Below, one piece after another: positions 53,901 to 63,912 of a stretch of 64,000 nucleotides of DNA. The notes beneath the pieces were generated by a model. That model was not told the origin of the DNA and ran no database searches. It worked only from the letters and a program-made list of their open reading frames with translations. The DNA comes from Hexactinellida sp. DTS-2022 (Eukaryota > Porifera > Hexactinellida): the NCBI GenBank assembly GCA_028753945.1, contig JAPNXP010000005.1:4898001-4962000 (forward strand), written 5' to 3'. Numbering within the stretch: the first letter of the stretch is position 1; each line of letters begins with the position of its first letter. Position numbers and translations under genes: made by a program.

Positions 53901-54787
53901 GGAGATCTCCGTAAATTGGCGCCTGATTTAAAGGTATCCAAGTGAAGAAATGTGCCAAACAGTTTAGTGAGGTTATAATCTGTTTATGCATCTCATCAGG
54001 ATTTCGCGTGAGAGACAAGTTGTTGAGTGATGAAGAAAACGAGTTTTTATTGTACCCACATAATACCATAGTCTCGGAGTGCTTTACACTGCTCTGTAGG
54101 ATCGCTGATAAGAGACGGATCGACTTGGGAGCTTGCTGCAACATCTGAGTTCGTAGCACAACTCTACGCTGTGTGTTGATAACGTCAGCTCTATAAGGAG
54201 AGTTAAGACCTGTTCGGATACATTACATTAATCGTACACAAGTGTAGTATAATATAACCTAGGGTTAGCCAGTTCTTCTGATGCTGATTGCAGTAAAGTT
54301 AAGCCCAGGTGGGAGAAATCACTGGACTGTAACAATTCGAAAACTTGTTCAAAGAATTCAGGGAATTCCTGTGGCCAGTCAGTGCGAGCTACGAGAACAA
54401 AGAACTTTGTCCATTTGCTTGTAATGAAACTGGGGAGATGTTTGTGTCTGGATTTGAGTGTCTGCATTAAACTCTCTCTCAGTATCTTTCTTGCCTGCAC
54501 CGATACGCCTATATAGATACACATATATACTAATGGTACAAAGTTAGTTAGAGCTTACCAGGCCACATGGAGTTAGCCAGAGTTTCATAAACATTTAGAG
54601 AGAACATTAGAACGTGTGTGTTCTGGGAGTGCGTAAGGAAATAGGAACAGAGTTGCCAAGTGTTAGTTTGGTGACTGAAAGTCGCCAGCATTTGTTCTAT
54701 CTCATATTTTCGCTGGTTTGTACTGTCGCTGGAGAAAAACTCATCAAGGATCGTCTCAAGTTGTAGAAGATACTGCGATTCAGTCAT
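50978..54787 (-). CDS. XPO6: Exportin-6
   Basis: Importin-beta-family export receptor; in animals it takes actin-profilin out of the nucleus. Seven exons (minus): 54787-54559, 54508-54259, 54190-53660, 53595-53392, 53291-52933, 52738-52095, 52018-50978; 3,258 nt, 1,085 aa (human 1,125). N-terminal Ran-binding HEAT repeats with LETILDEFFSSDSTNQRKYE, WTKFFVLVARTDWPQEFPEF and LLQSASEELANPR; later LAHFFTWIPL, LFKYTFKQPQMDSYY, and the C-terminal block LLQDEITNLMYNMAFADFDSFFSSFLPNFL split over family motifs, ending DLPTFTQNLRQLCTDLRLH. Similarity spans the whole length, so orthology is strong. It lies 3'-to-3' with PEN-2. Confidence 0.9.
52765..52891. repeat. MITE family E, copy 3
   Basis: Begins CAGTAGAACTCGGATATAAC and ends TTAACCGAGTTCTACTG, with TA flanks. 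In the 194-nt intron of exportin-6 between exons 5 and 6. Confidence 0.75.
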
Positions 54788-55266
54788 GTGATTAATCCTG
54801 TCTTTTCAAATAAATATATCGATAAGGACCAAATAACTCGGAATTAATTTGTAGTAAATACTGATACTATAACTTAGTTAGAAGGCAACGTATAAGAGAT
54901 TATGCTTACTTAACTGATATTTGATATGCAGCTCACGAGTAAGGATTTGTATGATCACTTAAACGGCCATTTGGCTTCCAAACATGTGTTGAACATGTGA
55001 GTTTCGGCTGACAAGTGATTGACTTTGCAGCACAGAATAATTAAGAGGAGAATAGAATTAACTGTTTATATTTGTCATTAGTCTCCATGTCTGAATAAAA
55101 TTTCAATAGAGAGGTTACAATCAATATTAGACTAGTAAAAGTGTTCCTTTTGCAATCGATATAAATATTAAATGTTGGATTTATCAGCTTAGCTAGTTGA
55201 TAGACAGGGAGCTCTGTGGGGACTGGTGTCCAGCTGATAAATACACTGAACAGCTGTCCCCTGGTG
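54788..55266. other. Intergenic, SPT20 3' side to XPO6 promoter
   Basis: About 480 bp. It should carry the exportin-6 promoter and the SPT20 3' UTR. The open frame overlapping 55041-55433 is an out-of-frame shadow. No repeat recognised. Confidence 0.4.
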
Positions 55267-57406
55267 TCAATGCTCGCTCTGCTCCACTGGCGTATGAGGG
55301 GTTGTGTGGTTGAAGTTTGAGTTCTGAACAGAAGTGTGGTTAAACACTGGGTAGTCATGTGTTGGTTGCTGGTTTGAATAAGGAGGGTAGATGTTCTGCG
55401 AAATTTTACGCCCTGACACAAAGGTGGGCCCATTGACTTGCTGCTGAGAGCCGCGTATCATGTGATTGGTGTGACGTGTGTCTTTCTGGAATTGCATATT
55501 ACCAGTTTGGTTGTTAGGGAGCGGTAGGCTGGGACTGGGTGAGGCTGTGTAGCGCTTTGGCTGAGGTGTGATGTGATTAATTGAGTCGAGGTGTCGCTTG
55601 TTACCCACCAGGTGTTTGAGGGAGCTCTCCGTTGGGTACTGGGGCGGATTGGGTGTTATGATGTTGTGAGGTATCCGTGGGTTGGGCTGGTAGGGAGGGA
55701 GAGCTGGCCCCGCGGGGTAACTTGGTTGTTGTTGTTGTTGTTGTTGTTGTCCAGAGTAATATTTAGGAGGGAATTTGTTAGCGTTTGTTATGAACTGGTT
55801 CTGTGTTTGAACCTTGTTCTGGAATGTGTTTGGGAATTTAGGCAGCGACTGCATTTGGGCTGGAAGGTGCTGTTTGTCGTGTTCGCAAACGTGCGAGTTG
55901 TGTCGCGAAGGATACGCATCATTCATTGTGGAATTTGTTGAACATTCCACTGAGGCCTGCTGGTTGCCCCTCAGATGCATGTCCGATGACGTCATGCTGG
56001 AAGGCGTATGGAAACTGTTGCGCTGCGAGTGTGGAATAGAATTAGTGGGAGTAGTCGAATCCGAGAGCTGTGAGGTTTCGAGAGGATTCATCTGAGAGAA
56101 TCGCGGCTCTTCTTGAGGTGTGAATGGTTCGACCGGTGGAGTCCCAGGGGTGGAGGCTGAGAAACTGCGAAATTGCGAAATAGTTTCGGGGTACATGGTG
56201 TGGTTCATGTAGTGGAGAGGGTATGAGGCCCTCCGTAAGGGGGCCTGTTGGTCTGGTCTGTAGTTGTTGGGAAGAGAGTTGCTGTGAGATTTCGCGATGT
56301 GATAGTGTTGAGGGCTAGCAATCTGGTCGGAGTATGAGGGGCGTTTTTGTAGCTTGCTACGAATCGCGGTTTCCATCGCTCTCTCCGGGCGAGAAATGGC
56401 GATATTAGTGAGTAGATTTGATGAGGATTTAAGCAGCATGCATTCCTTCATTGATGTCCCAAGCAATGAAAAACTTTGCGTCTTTTTGCACCCAAGAATT
56501 GAAGCTGTGTTAGCTAAGTAGTCAAGTAACCGCAGTTCTGTGGACCCACACTGTTTCATGGATAGTTTAGGTTTGGTGTTAAATTTCGCGTATTTCCTAC
56601 GTAAACACTTTAATCTTGGGTGGTTATACTTGAAACGTTGGAACTGGTTATAATTCGCGGTTATTAACACCTCGGGTGACGTGTCTAGACAGAGAGGTGG
56701 CGCAAGCTTTTGAGTGATAGCAGATTCTATCTGTAACGCTCTGTGTCTGACTGTGTACGGATGTTGGTTGTGGAGGTTCGGGGATTGCAGTAGCATTAGG
56801 TTTGTTTGGTGGGCTATTATCTCTGGGGTGGGTCGCAGGAGGAAATAGTGTGTGCAGGAGTCTGGGTGAGAGGTGTCAGATTTCGAGGGAGGAGCTCTAA
56901 ACGTTTCATTTATTTAGCAAACAATGTATGTAAATGATAATAAACATAATATTAAATACTCACTTTCTATATCTGCAGTTGACCAGCTTTATAATAACAC
57001 ACCCATCGTATAGAGTTAGGTCGGATCGCCCGAGAAAGTTAAATAGGTAGGGAGGGATGTGTCCGGCTTCCAGGTAATCGAAGAAAGTCCATTCTCTGTA
57101 TTGGAGTACGACCTCAGCTCCATGGGGCGTGCCCTGTTTGAGAAGGGATATTGAGAAGTCTTGCAAGTGCATTTTGATCAGCAAACAATCAGGCGAGTGG
57201 AGAGAAACAAACTTTCTTAGGAGCTCACTTTGGGGAAGAAGATTCGTGTCAGGTAGCGTATTCTTGCCTGTTATAAGTTCAGAATAGAGACGTTCGATTT
57301 CGTTGGTAAAACTAAGTTTAGTATTTACTGTAGGGTTTGTATTATTTGTTTGTTTTGTTGAATAGCTAGGACTTGAGTCGTGACTATTGACAGGTGTCTT
57401 TTCCAT
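55267..57406 (-). CDS. SUPT20H: SPT20 homologue, SAGA subunit
   Basis: Two exons (minus): 57406-56964 and 56896-55267; 2,073 nt, 690 aa. SPT20 is a structural subunit of the SAGA histone acetyltransferase coactivator. The conserved SPT20 domain (about 30-260) shows LHLQDFSISLLKQG, DYLEAGHIPPYLFNFLG, LYDGCVIIKLVNCRYRK, then across the intron HYFLLRPTPEII, VRHRALQIESAITQKLAPPL and CLDTSPEVLITANYNQ followed by RLKCLRRKY. This matches the FYxGCVIVExxDYR ... LLRPT ... LExxLLxAxxxPLCLDPxxxVxxxxN order of the family. The C-terminal two thirds are low complexity, rich in Ser, Pro, Asn and Gln with an eight-Gln run (about 510), as in metazoan SUPT20H. Confidence 0.82.
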
Positions 57407-58226
57407 AAAGTATAAAGTTTGTGTCTAGAGCATCCGTGAGTCTACCCAGTTGCTACAGTAAGAACATTGGGCTGAATTTATAAGTACAGTAGAATCCTCT
57501 TAGTACGAATTCGGTTAATACGAATTTCCGGATAAGACGAACAAACAGTTCCACAAAATCTGGTCCCTATAATGTCTATTCAATGGGTATTACTCCGGTT
57601 GATACGAACTCCGGATAAATCGAACAAATTTTACCGTCCGTTGGTGTTCGTAACTTCGTATTAACGAGGTTCCACTGTATATAGTTTGTAGGCAACAAAT
57701 AAACTGATTTAACTACAAAGTCTGTAGCGTTGGTTTGCAATCGCCTTATAAATTTGTGAATTAGCAAGTGGTTTCGTTGTGATTATGTAAATAAATTGGT
57801 TTTTGTTAGCAAGCTCTAAATTTAAACAACTACACGTAGTTGTGATTATAACTATAGAAATTCGAATTACTCGATATGACGAGATGTAAATAAAACTACA
57901 GATAGTTATCTGCAGGGTTAATAAAATCAGTTTTATCAATTAATATGAATTGATTCCAACATTTCCCTGACAAAGCAACCCTTGCATCATGCTATGATTC
58001 AAAAACTCTATTATCATACGTGGATAATTTTAATTCTTATTTCTAAAAAATATTAATTAATTAAGTAAACCTAGATTATTATATCCATGTTTGGGAGAAA
58101 TTATTTATTGCTGTCTAGTGTGTTGTTTGTGTTGCAAAAATACAAACAGATAGATTTCTTATAATCAATTCATAGCTACAGCACAACACTATTTCCTATA
58201 TAATTCTAATGCGCAAATCAGCTAAT
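57407..58226. other. Intergenic, SPT20 promoter side
   Basis: About 820 bp between SPT20 and eIF3k, both on the minus strand. Contains a full family A MITE (57487-57677). The rest is AT-rich with no recognised feature. Confidence 0.45.
57487..57677. repeat. MITE family A, full length
   Basis: CAGTAGAATCCTCTTAGTAC at the left, TATTAACGAGGTTCCACTG at the right, TA flanked. Larger than the other copies because of an internal duplication of the 'GATACGAACTCCGGATAA' block. Confidence 0.75.
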
Positions 58227-58865
58227 TTACGTTGAGTAGAGAGAGTTGGATACACTTTGCACTGAGAACATTTTCTGCGACGAATACTGCTTGCTAACAA
58301 CTAATTCTGCGGAACTTTTCACCTCTACGATTCCGTCTTCCTTTAGTTTCCAACCTTCCTTAGTAATGATTTTATCCAATTCCTTTCCTCTAACATACAG
58401 CAAGTCGGATAAGGCATCTCTATGTAAACTCCTATAAGTAAGTCGTATTACTCCACGCATGTAGGTTATAATGGATTCTTTGAACTTTGTAACACCTTTG
58501 ATTATATCCTCGTTCTCTTTGAGGAAACGCCAGAATTCGGTGAATTGGCAGCGTTCTAGGAACTGGTGCATTTTTATTATTTTAGCTATACCCGGGTCAT
58601 TATGTTTGGTGTGCGGAATTAGAGATTTACAAAGTACGAAATCAGCGTCGGGAAGAGCAGCCAGCGCTTTTAAGAGGATGAGACAAACTGTTAGGTTATG
58701 GTGGCACTCCGGAAATAGCGTGTACATTTTGAGTAGAACTATATTAGCTTCTTTATGGTACGTATTCTCTTTGGATTGAGTGAGAACGAATTGCTGAAGA
58801 ATCTCACTCTTTCCAGGGTTTAATTTCTCCTTCGAGTCAGACAGAATTTCTTTTATTTCATCCAT
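58227..58865 (-). CDS. EIF3K: Translation initiation factor eIF3k
   Basis: Intronless, 212 aa (human 218). Small PCI-type subunit of eIF3, which binds eIF3l at the edge of the complex. Conserved stretches: YHKEANIVLLKMYTLFPE, ILLKALAALPDADFVLCKSL, LERCQFTEFWRFLKENEDII, GVTKFKESI, GVIRLTYRSLHRDALSDLL and EGWKLKEDGIVEV, all in the family order (HEAT-like part then winged helix). Start ATG at 58865 fits the family N-terminus. 225 bp separate it from phosphomannomutase upstream on the same strand. Confidence 0.9.
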   Translation of the reverse strand: MDEIKEILSDSKEKLNPGKSEILQQFVLTQSKENTYHKEANIVLLKMYTLFPECHHNLTVCLILLKALAALPDADFVLCKSLIPHTKHNDPGIAKIIKMHQFLERCQFTEFWRFLKENEDIIKGVTKFKESIITYMRGVIRLTYRSLHRDALSDLLYVRGKELDKIITKEGWKLKEDGIVEVKSSAELVVSKQYSSQKMFSVQSVSNSLYST

Positions 58866-59090
58866 ACTAAAACTCTATATTATTCCCTGTATTACAATGC
58901 TAAAACCCTAATGCTAATCTTATAGAATTGGGGATATAGCATATAATGTATTTATTAAATCTTCAAGCACATGAAATTAAATAATCACACACAAATTTCT
59001 AAAACACCTTCAGTAAAATATTCAAATATGATAAAATGACTAAACAAAGCAATGAATGGTATATCTTAAATCCATAGTCCAAAATAATAA

Positions 59091-59852
59091 CTAAGAAGCG
59101 TAATCAGGAAATAGTTCCTTCAGTATTTTCATTGTATCTCCAGGGTTTTCTACTTTATGGCCTATTGTCCTATCGTCAATGTAAGCTTCATAATCGTTGC
59201 CGCCTTCATATGCCCTGTCTCCGAAGAAGTGAATAGTTTTCAGGCCTTCTTTCTCCAATATGTCAAGACAGAATGTTTTGTCCCAGCCTACAGGAAAAAC
59301 ATCTATGCTAATCTGACCGCCGATCACAAATCTTAACTTCATATGTGCAAACTCCTTCATCAGAACGTGAACAAACTTCTCCCGCACTTTATGCACAGCG
59401 TCAAAAGCCGCGAATTCCTCTCTCTCCTCCTGTGAACAATTTCTCCCAACAGGACACAAGTTTAAAAGGCCGGTTCGAAATTCAATGAAGGTTCCGCGTT
59501 TTTTCGGCAGATCAATATCAGCCATATACTTCATGCAGAAATTCACGAACTCCTTTATGCTCTTTTCTCCCATATGCTTTGCTAAATCCTGTTTGCATAG
59601 GAAACTACCTTCCTTGAAAGCGACCAGTCCGTTTTCAGAGAAACAGTATTTGAACAGAGACAGTGTGTGGTCCCTACCACCCAATTGCTCTGAGATCTTA
59701 ACTATGTCGGATCCACTGACCCATGCAAGCTGCACCTTACTCGAGAGAGTCTTTAGGAACTGCAACATTTCAGGACTAGCTGGGTTCCTGGAGGGCGTTA
59801 GAGTTCCATCCACGTCGAACAAACAAATTGTAGTTTTCAAACTCTCTGACAT
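59091..59852 (-). CDS. PMM2: Phosphomannomutase
   Basis: Intronless, 253 aa (human PMM2 is 246). Converts mannose-6-phosphate to mannose-1-phosphate for GDP-mannose and N-glycan supply; cytosolic HAD-superfamily enzyme. Motif I DVDGTLTPSR with both catalytic Asps, ISEQLGG, FSENGLVAF, substrate arginines in FIEFRTGLLNLCPVGRNCSQ and EER, cap core IGGQISIDVFPVGWDKTFCL, and metal motif FFGDRAYEGGNDYEAY. The usual 'RNGMLNVSPIGR' reads with Thr and Cys substitutions, not at catalytic residues. It cannot be split into PMM1 or PMM2 from sequence alone. Head-to-head with METTL16, 191 bp apart. Confidence 0.93.
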   Translation of the reverse strand: MSESLKTTICLFDVDGTLTPSRNPASPEMLQFLKTLSSKVQLAWVSGSDIVKISEQLGGRDHTLSLFKYCFSENGLVAFKEGSFLCKQDLAKHMGEKSIKEFVNFCMKYMADIDLPKKRGTFIEFRTGLLNLCPVGRNCSQEEREEFAAFDAVHKVREKFVHVLMKEFAHMKLRFVIGGQISIDVFPVGWDKTFCLDILEKEGLKTIHFFGDRAYEGGNDYEAYIDDRTIGHKVENPGDTMKILKELFPDYAS

Positions 59853-60043
59853 GATTATAATCCGTATACTATTCTAGTCTAATTTCTTAATATATAACTC
59901 AGTTCTGCTATCGTGTAACTGACGGAGGTAATGAGCAGAGTATCAATGTACGTAATTGCTTTAGCTAATTAAATGAAATTACCAGCTCAGCTAAGAATAA
60001 ACAGGTTGCTAAATCCAAACTCTTTAACTATAGCTATCCTCAT
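59853..60043. promoter_or_regulatory. Short bidirectional promoter
   Basis: Only 191 bp separate the start codons of phosphomannomutase (-) and METTL16 (+), so both promoters must lie here or overlap the first exons. No TATA box is obvious. Confidence 0.6.
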
Positions 60044-60815
60044 ATGCACCCACGCAACAGGTATAGGAAATCTCCTGCAGACTTCCTACGTCTCTCACAT
60101 ACCTATCCGTCTCTACAGCCCTACATAGTACAGAAGACAACTGAGTTGTGTACCATAGACTTCTCAAACAATAAAGCAGTCAAAGAGCTTACCAAAGCAC
60201 TGCTGGAACAGGACTTTAATCTGAAGTGGGACATTGAGGAAGGGCAACTAGTGCCAACTGTCCCACTCCGATTGAACTACCTGCATTGGATAGAGGACCT
60301 GCTGTCCGAGCACGAGGGGACGGTACCTAGGGGACCCGGGGTACAGGGACTGGACATAGGGGTGGGGGCCTCCTGCATATACCCTCTGCTCGGAGTGAGG
60401 ATGAATAACTGGAGATTTTATGGTATTGTATTAATATATAGTTACTAACTCTCGTTAAAACGAAGTTCTTGGGACCTGTAAATCCCTTCATTATATCCGG
60501 ATATTCGTTATAAGCGGAAATAATTAATGCATTTAGTGCTCTGGGGGAAAATATCCATTTTGTTATAACGGGATTTCACTGTATGTCCATTTGATTGTGT
60601 TTATTATACCTATGTAGGTACGGAGATAGCAGCTAGCTCTCTGCTACGGGCAGAAGAGACCGTACTACGCAACAAGTTAACTGCTAACATAAGTCTAGCC
60701 AGGCCAGTAGATAGCAGCCTCATGCTAACACTGATGGAGAGGGAGTGGAGTGATGTTAAGCTCAGCTTTGTTATGTGCAATCCTCCATTTTATGCAAGCA
60801 TCAAAGAGAAAACAG
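60044..60815 (+). CDS. METTL16: METTL16 N-terminal methyltransferase part
   Basis: METTL16 is an m6A RNA methyltransferase (U6 snRNA, MAT2A hairpins). Two exons are clear: 60044-60422 and 60618-60815, about 192 aa. Features in family order: MHPRNRYRKSPADFLRLSHT, VPTVPLRLNYLHWIEDLL, SAM-binding GLDIGVGASCIYPLLG, then across the intron TEIAASSLL and the catalytic FVMCNPPFYAS. After a good donor (AACAG|GTAATA at 60816) I find no continuation of the methyltransferase fold (no EMAEGGEL-type motif) before 64000. Reading through the donor gives about 55 more codons, Asn-rich then antisense to the next gene, to a TAA at 60980-60982. The gene may be cut short, or the last exons may lie beyond a long intron that contains minus-strand genes. 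Confidence 0.75.
60448..60581. repeat. MITE family H, copy 2
   Basis: Inverted relative of 50226-50399: CTCTCGTTAAAACGAAGTTC at the left, TTATAACGGGATTTCACTG at the right, shared 'TTAATGCATTTAGTGCTCTG' interior. In the METTL16 intron. Confidence 0.7.
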
Positions 60816-60868
60816 GTAATACTAATAAATATAATAATAATAATACTAATAATAATAAGAATTACCAA

Positions 60869-61935
60869 CTAATCAGTAACATCAGCGTCTTGAGGGTACC
60901 TAACCCCGATCTGCTTCCTAACCTCATCCAGTATGTTGCTGACATTCAGGCTCTCCTCCAATGGCATAACTGGACTCTCTAACTTGCCTTGCATAATACA
61001 GTCTCTGCAGTGAGCAGCCTCAAAGCTCAGAGCTACAGAGTTCTTGAAGTTATACTTAGCGTCGGATATGGGGAATGGGAACTCCTTAACGCCCGTACTG
61101 CTCTCTAGCTTGTCAGGAGCGTGGAAAGGTGTTAATAACCGCAGGAATCCCTTGTCTCCGTACACGGTTAGTGTATTGCTCATAAGTACCACACTGCTAC
61201 ATGCCAGTTGTGCAAACACATTGCCTGGATACTCCAGTGTGAAATGAGCTTTCTCATCTACCCCGTTCTCATTCTTGGACCCCATCCCCTGTATGCCAAC
61301 AGGCCGCGTGCCCCCTACCACCATGCTGGCCAGGTTAACCACATACACCCCTAGGTCCAGCAGTGACCCCCCTCCCAGATCTAGATCGCTTAGCCGAGCT
61401 GGCATTGGAGAGGGACGGATGCCGAGCTCAGCGTGTACGCACTGTATCTGTCCTATGGCGCCCTGGCTTAGCTGCTCCCTGAGGGCTATAACGCATGGTA
61501 GGAACCTACTCCATAGCGCCTCCATTAGAAACACGTTGTTAGCGCGAGCAGCCGCGATCATCTCCCCAACCTCGCGGCTGTTGATGCCTAGCGGCTTTTC
61601 ACACAGAACGTGCTTCTTGTGTTCTAGGGCTCTCTTTACACAGAGGACATGCTGTGGGTTAGTAACTCCTGGGGTAAGATGGGGTGTTAATAAAGTTAAG
61701 TTAAGTACATTATCTTACCGATATACACTATCTGCACCTCCTCATCTGTGAATAAACTGTCATACCCCTCGTAGAACTTAGGGATTTCGTGAAGTTTCGC
61801 GAATTCCTGGGCAGACTTCTCTTTTCTCGCGGCAACCGCAACCACCTGGTGCTGTCCGGGAGGGAGAGTTTTGAGAGCAGAAACGAAGTCGTGAGATATC
61901 TTGCCAGCGCTGAGAATCCCCCATTTGAGTAGCAT
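60869..61935 (-). CDS. DHDH: Dihydrodiol dehydrogenase-like oxidoreductase
   Basis: Two exons (minus): 61935-61719 and 61668-60869; 1,017 nt, 338 aa, close to human DHDH (334). Gfo/Idh/MocA family NADP-dependent enzyme acting on trans-dihydrodiols and sugars. N-terminal Rossmann fold: KWGILSAGKISHDFV (GxxxAGKIS in place of GxGxxA), VVAVAARKEKSAQEFA, then across the 50-nt intron VYIGVTNPQHVLC, the signature EKPLG with the conserved Lys, FLMEALWSRFLP, and GGGSLLDLGVYVVN with the catalytic-region Asp, Tyr. C-terminal beta-sheet half complete. Its stop lies 53 bp from the METTL16 exon end, tail-to-tail. Confidence 0.87.
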
Positions 61936-61983
61936 TGTTTGTTAAGCTAAGCAGTTATAAATCAGGCAACTATTTGTTAAATA

Positions 61984-62079
61984 CAGTCCGCTTAATAGTC
62001 ACCTCGGGACCAGGTTGTTTTGACCCGATTAGGCGGAGAAATCAATTAACCGGTGGCTCTATTATGCGGAGTTGACTAT
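61984..62079. repeat. MITE family F, copy 4
   Basis: CAGTCCGCTTAATAGTCACC at the left and CTATTATGCGGAGTTGACT at the right, inverted; between the oxidoreductase start and CFAP300 stop. Confidence 0.65.
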
Positions 62080-62142
62080 ATTATGATCGATTAAATTAGT
62101 TAATAAGATAGGCAAATTATAGTGATATGTGGGTATAATAAG

Positions 62143-62943
62143 CTACTTCCAAATATGATAGAAAGTAGTTAAGTGCTTTCTAACTGGGTCGATAATAGCA
62201 TAGCACACGTTCTGTGGGTGGGAATGGCTGCTCGGAAACGTAAGCTTATCCTGCTTGTAACCATTAACGCTGTATACAAGGGAGTTAGTGTGTATTAGCT
62301 CAGTAACGGGATCTTTAACGACGGAAATAAGATTCCGGTATAACTGCAATACAACTTCAAGATAAGGCTGTAGTTTGTCTTCGTATTGATTGATGGGTCC
62401 GCCTAGACATACCAGTTTCAATAGGTTATAAATAAACTCATTCATTTCTGTTTCAGAGAATATCCCTAAGTGTTCTGACTCATCAGAAACAAACATTTTC
62501 CTCAGTTCATCTCCAATGAACATTTCATAGAAAACATCCTCAAAACAACCACAAATATGGTCACTTTTCCTGACCAGGCCAGGGCCGTCTAAACTAGACT
62601 CTACATAGAGTCTATCGAAGAAATCCATGCTAGTAACAGTGCATGGAATAGGGGAAATTCTAAAACTATCTATATTCAGATTGATAGATACCCCAGGTGG
62701 AGATTTGAAATAAATACTGTTATTAGGATCAGTGAAGAAATCTCTAACAATCTTCTCGGCTTGATACTCTCTAAAAGGTCTGTCCATAGAAAATGTAGAT
62801 TTGAACAGACTATGTGCTAGGCCCCATTTATCCAATAGCTCAGCTGTGTTCTTGTCGCTGAAAATATCTTCACAAGGTGCAGTTATAGGTGTGAAGATAA
62901 ATGGCTTGTCTGGGGTTATTTCACTTGAGGTGTTACTTGCCAT
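62143..62943 (-). CDS. CFAP300: CFAP300 (C11orf70)
   Basis: Intronless, 266 aa from ATG 62943 (human 267). Cytoplasmic factor for assembly of axonemal dynein arms; loss causes primary ciliary dyskinesia in humans. Family motifs in order: LDKWGLAHSLFKSTFSMDRP, FREYQAEKIVRDFFTDPN, IPCTVTSMDFFDRLYVES, VRKSDHICGCFEDVFYE, ELRKMFVSDESEHLGIFSE, LLKLVCLGGPINQYEDKLQP, YLEVVLQLYRNLISVVKDP and the end AIIDPVRKHLTTFYHIW. Presence implies motile cilia or flagella in the animal. Confidence 0.88.
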   Translation of the reverse strand: MASNTSSEITPDKPFIFTPITAPCEDIFSDKNTAELLDKWGLAHSLFKSTFSMDRPFREYQAEKIVRDFFTDPNNSIYFKSPPGVSINLNIDSFRISPIPCTVTSMDFFDRLYVESSLDGPGLVRKSDHICGCFEDVFYEMFIGDELRKMFVSDESEHLGIFSETEMNEFIYNLLKLVCLGGPINQYEDKLQPYLEVVLQLYRNLISVVKDPVTELIHTNSLVYSVNGYKQDKLTFPSSHSHPQNVCYAIIDPVRKHLTTFYHIWK

Positions 62944-62997
62944 TTTGCTATTATTTTGTGACACAATTATATATGTTAGCAAATATGAATAAATAGG

Positions 62998-63126
62998 AAT
63001 TTTATATATCAGCCAACACCTTTATAATGTAATTTTAAGGCACTGGCAAGGTCATTTATTTACATACATATTACACTTGCGAAGCCGGGTTTTATCCTGA
63101 AAAGGTGCTGGCCGATATAAGTAAGT
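62998..63126. repeat. MITE family J, copy 4
   Basis: ATTTTATATATCAGCCAACA at the left, GGTGCTGGCCGATATAAGTA at the right; interior GCGAAGCCGGGTTTTA matches 8534-8672 inverted. Directly upstream of CFAP300. Confidence 0.7.
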
Positions 63127-63240
63127 CCAAATAAATATATCATAGTAAAACACACACATGGGAGCAATAAACAATAAGTAATTACATATCACATCAAGAC
63201 AATCTTAGTGAGTACACTATGCAGTACATAGAAACGCGGG

Positions 63241-63867
63241 TCATTGGTTAGCTTCCAGATAGCGGAGCTCTTGGCCAAAGTCGTATGCGTATTTGCTCTT
63301 AATCTCAGATTCTGTCAATACTTGTATCTTGTTGTTAGAGATTGCATTATATTCAGACAGGCCTTTGAAATTAAGCAGCTCGCTAGTCCTGAAAGGCAGT
63401 CTCTCTATAAACTGCATTGGGTTTTCAGGCTCAGTAGGTACAGACTGTTTCTTAGCTGCTGGGCTATTCGAGTTCATCTCGAGTTCCTATTCCAACAGCA
63501 ATAATAATATACTACAGAAAACTCAGCAATGTCAAGGTATTATCCAGGAGCGCGAGACGCTCTTTTTGTTTTTGGAGCATGATTTTGGAAAATTTGAATT
63601 TAGGAGCGCGAAAATTTGGAATCCTCTCCTATACCGTAACATTAATTTGTGATTTAGGCGTATTAAAATTGGATCAGAACAGGATTATGAGCGTATTTAC
63701 AATTGGCTGTATAATACACTGATTAGCATATATAGTACCTTGAGCTGGTCCTCTACTGACTTGAGATTTCCCTTCTGTTCCACTGACGCACTGTTGTTAA
63801 GCGGAGACAGCATGTAGCAGAGACTGTACCCGTTAATGCTAGGTAGAATGTTGAATTTAGGCGGCAC
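63241..63867 (-). CDS. Unrecognised gene, 3' end
   Basis: Two in-frame exons on the minus strand, 63867-63739 and 63486-63241, separated by an intron with clear GT and AG ends (donor GTACTA, acceptor GGAATAG). They encode 43 plus 81 residues: VPPKFNILPSINGYSLCYML, NLKSVEDQLKELEMNSNSPA, NPMQFIERLPFRTSELLNFK, then KYAYDFGQELRYLEANQ and the stop. Both exons are phase 0 and an acceptor precedes the first, so the gene continues past the window. Mixed polar sequence with short helices; I do not recognise the family. Confidence 0.5.
63536..63718. repeat. MITE family L (short TIR), copy 2
   Basis: Reverse-oriented partner of 4570-4742, here in the intron of the last gene. Ends GGTATTATCCAG and CTGTATAATACA are inverted repeats with one mismatch over 11 bp. 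Confidence 0.7.
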
Positions 63868-63912
63868 CTAAAGTATAATAGAACATAACCATTGACCCAT
63901 TTTAAGTGTAGA

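Noticed and set aside
55041-55433. 130-codon minus-strand frame overlapping the SPT20 end
   Set aside because: Out-of-frame shadow of the SPT20 low-complexity tail.
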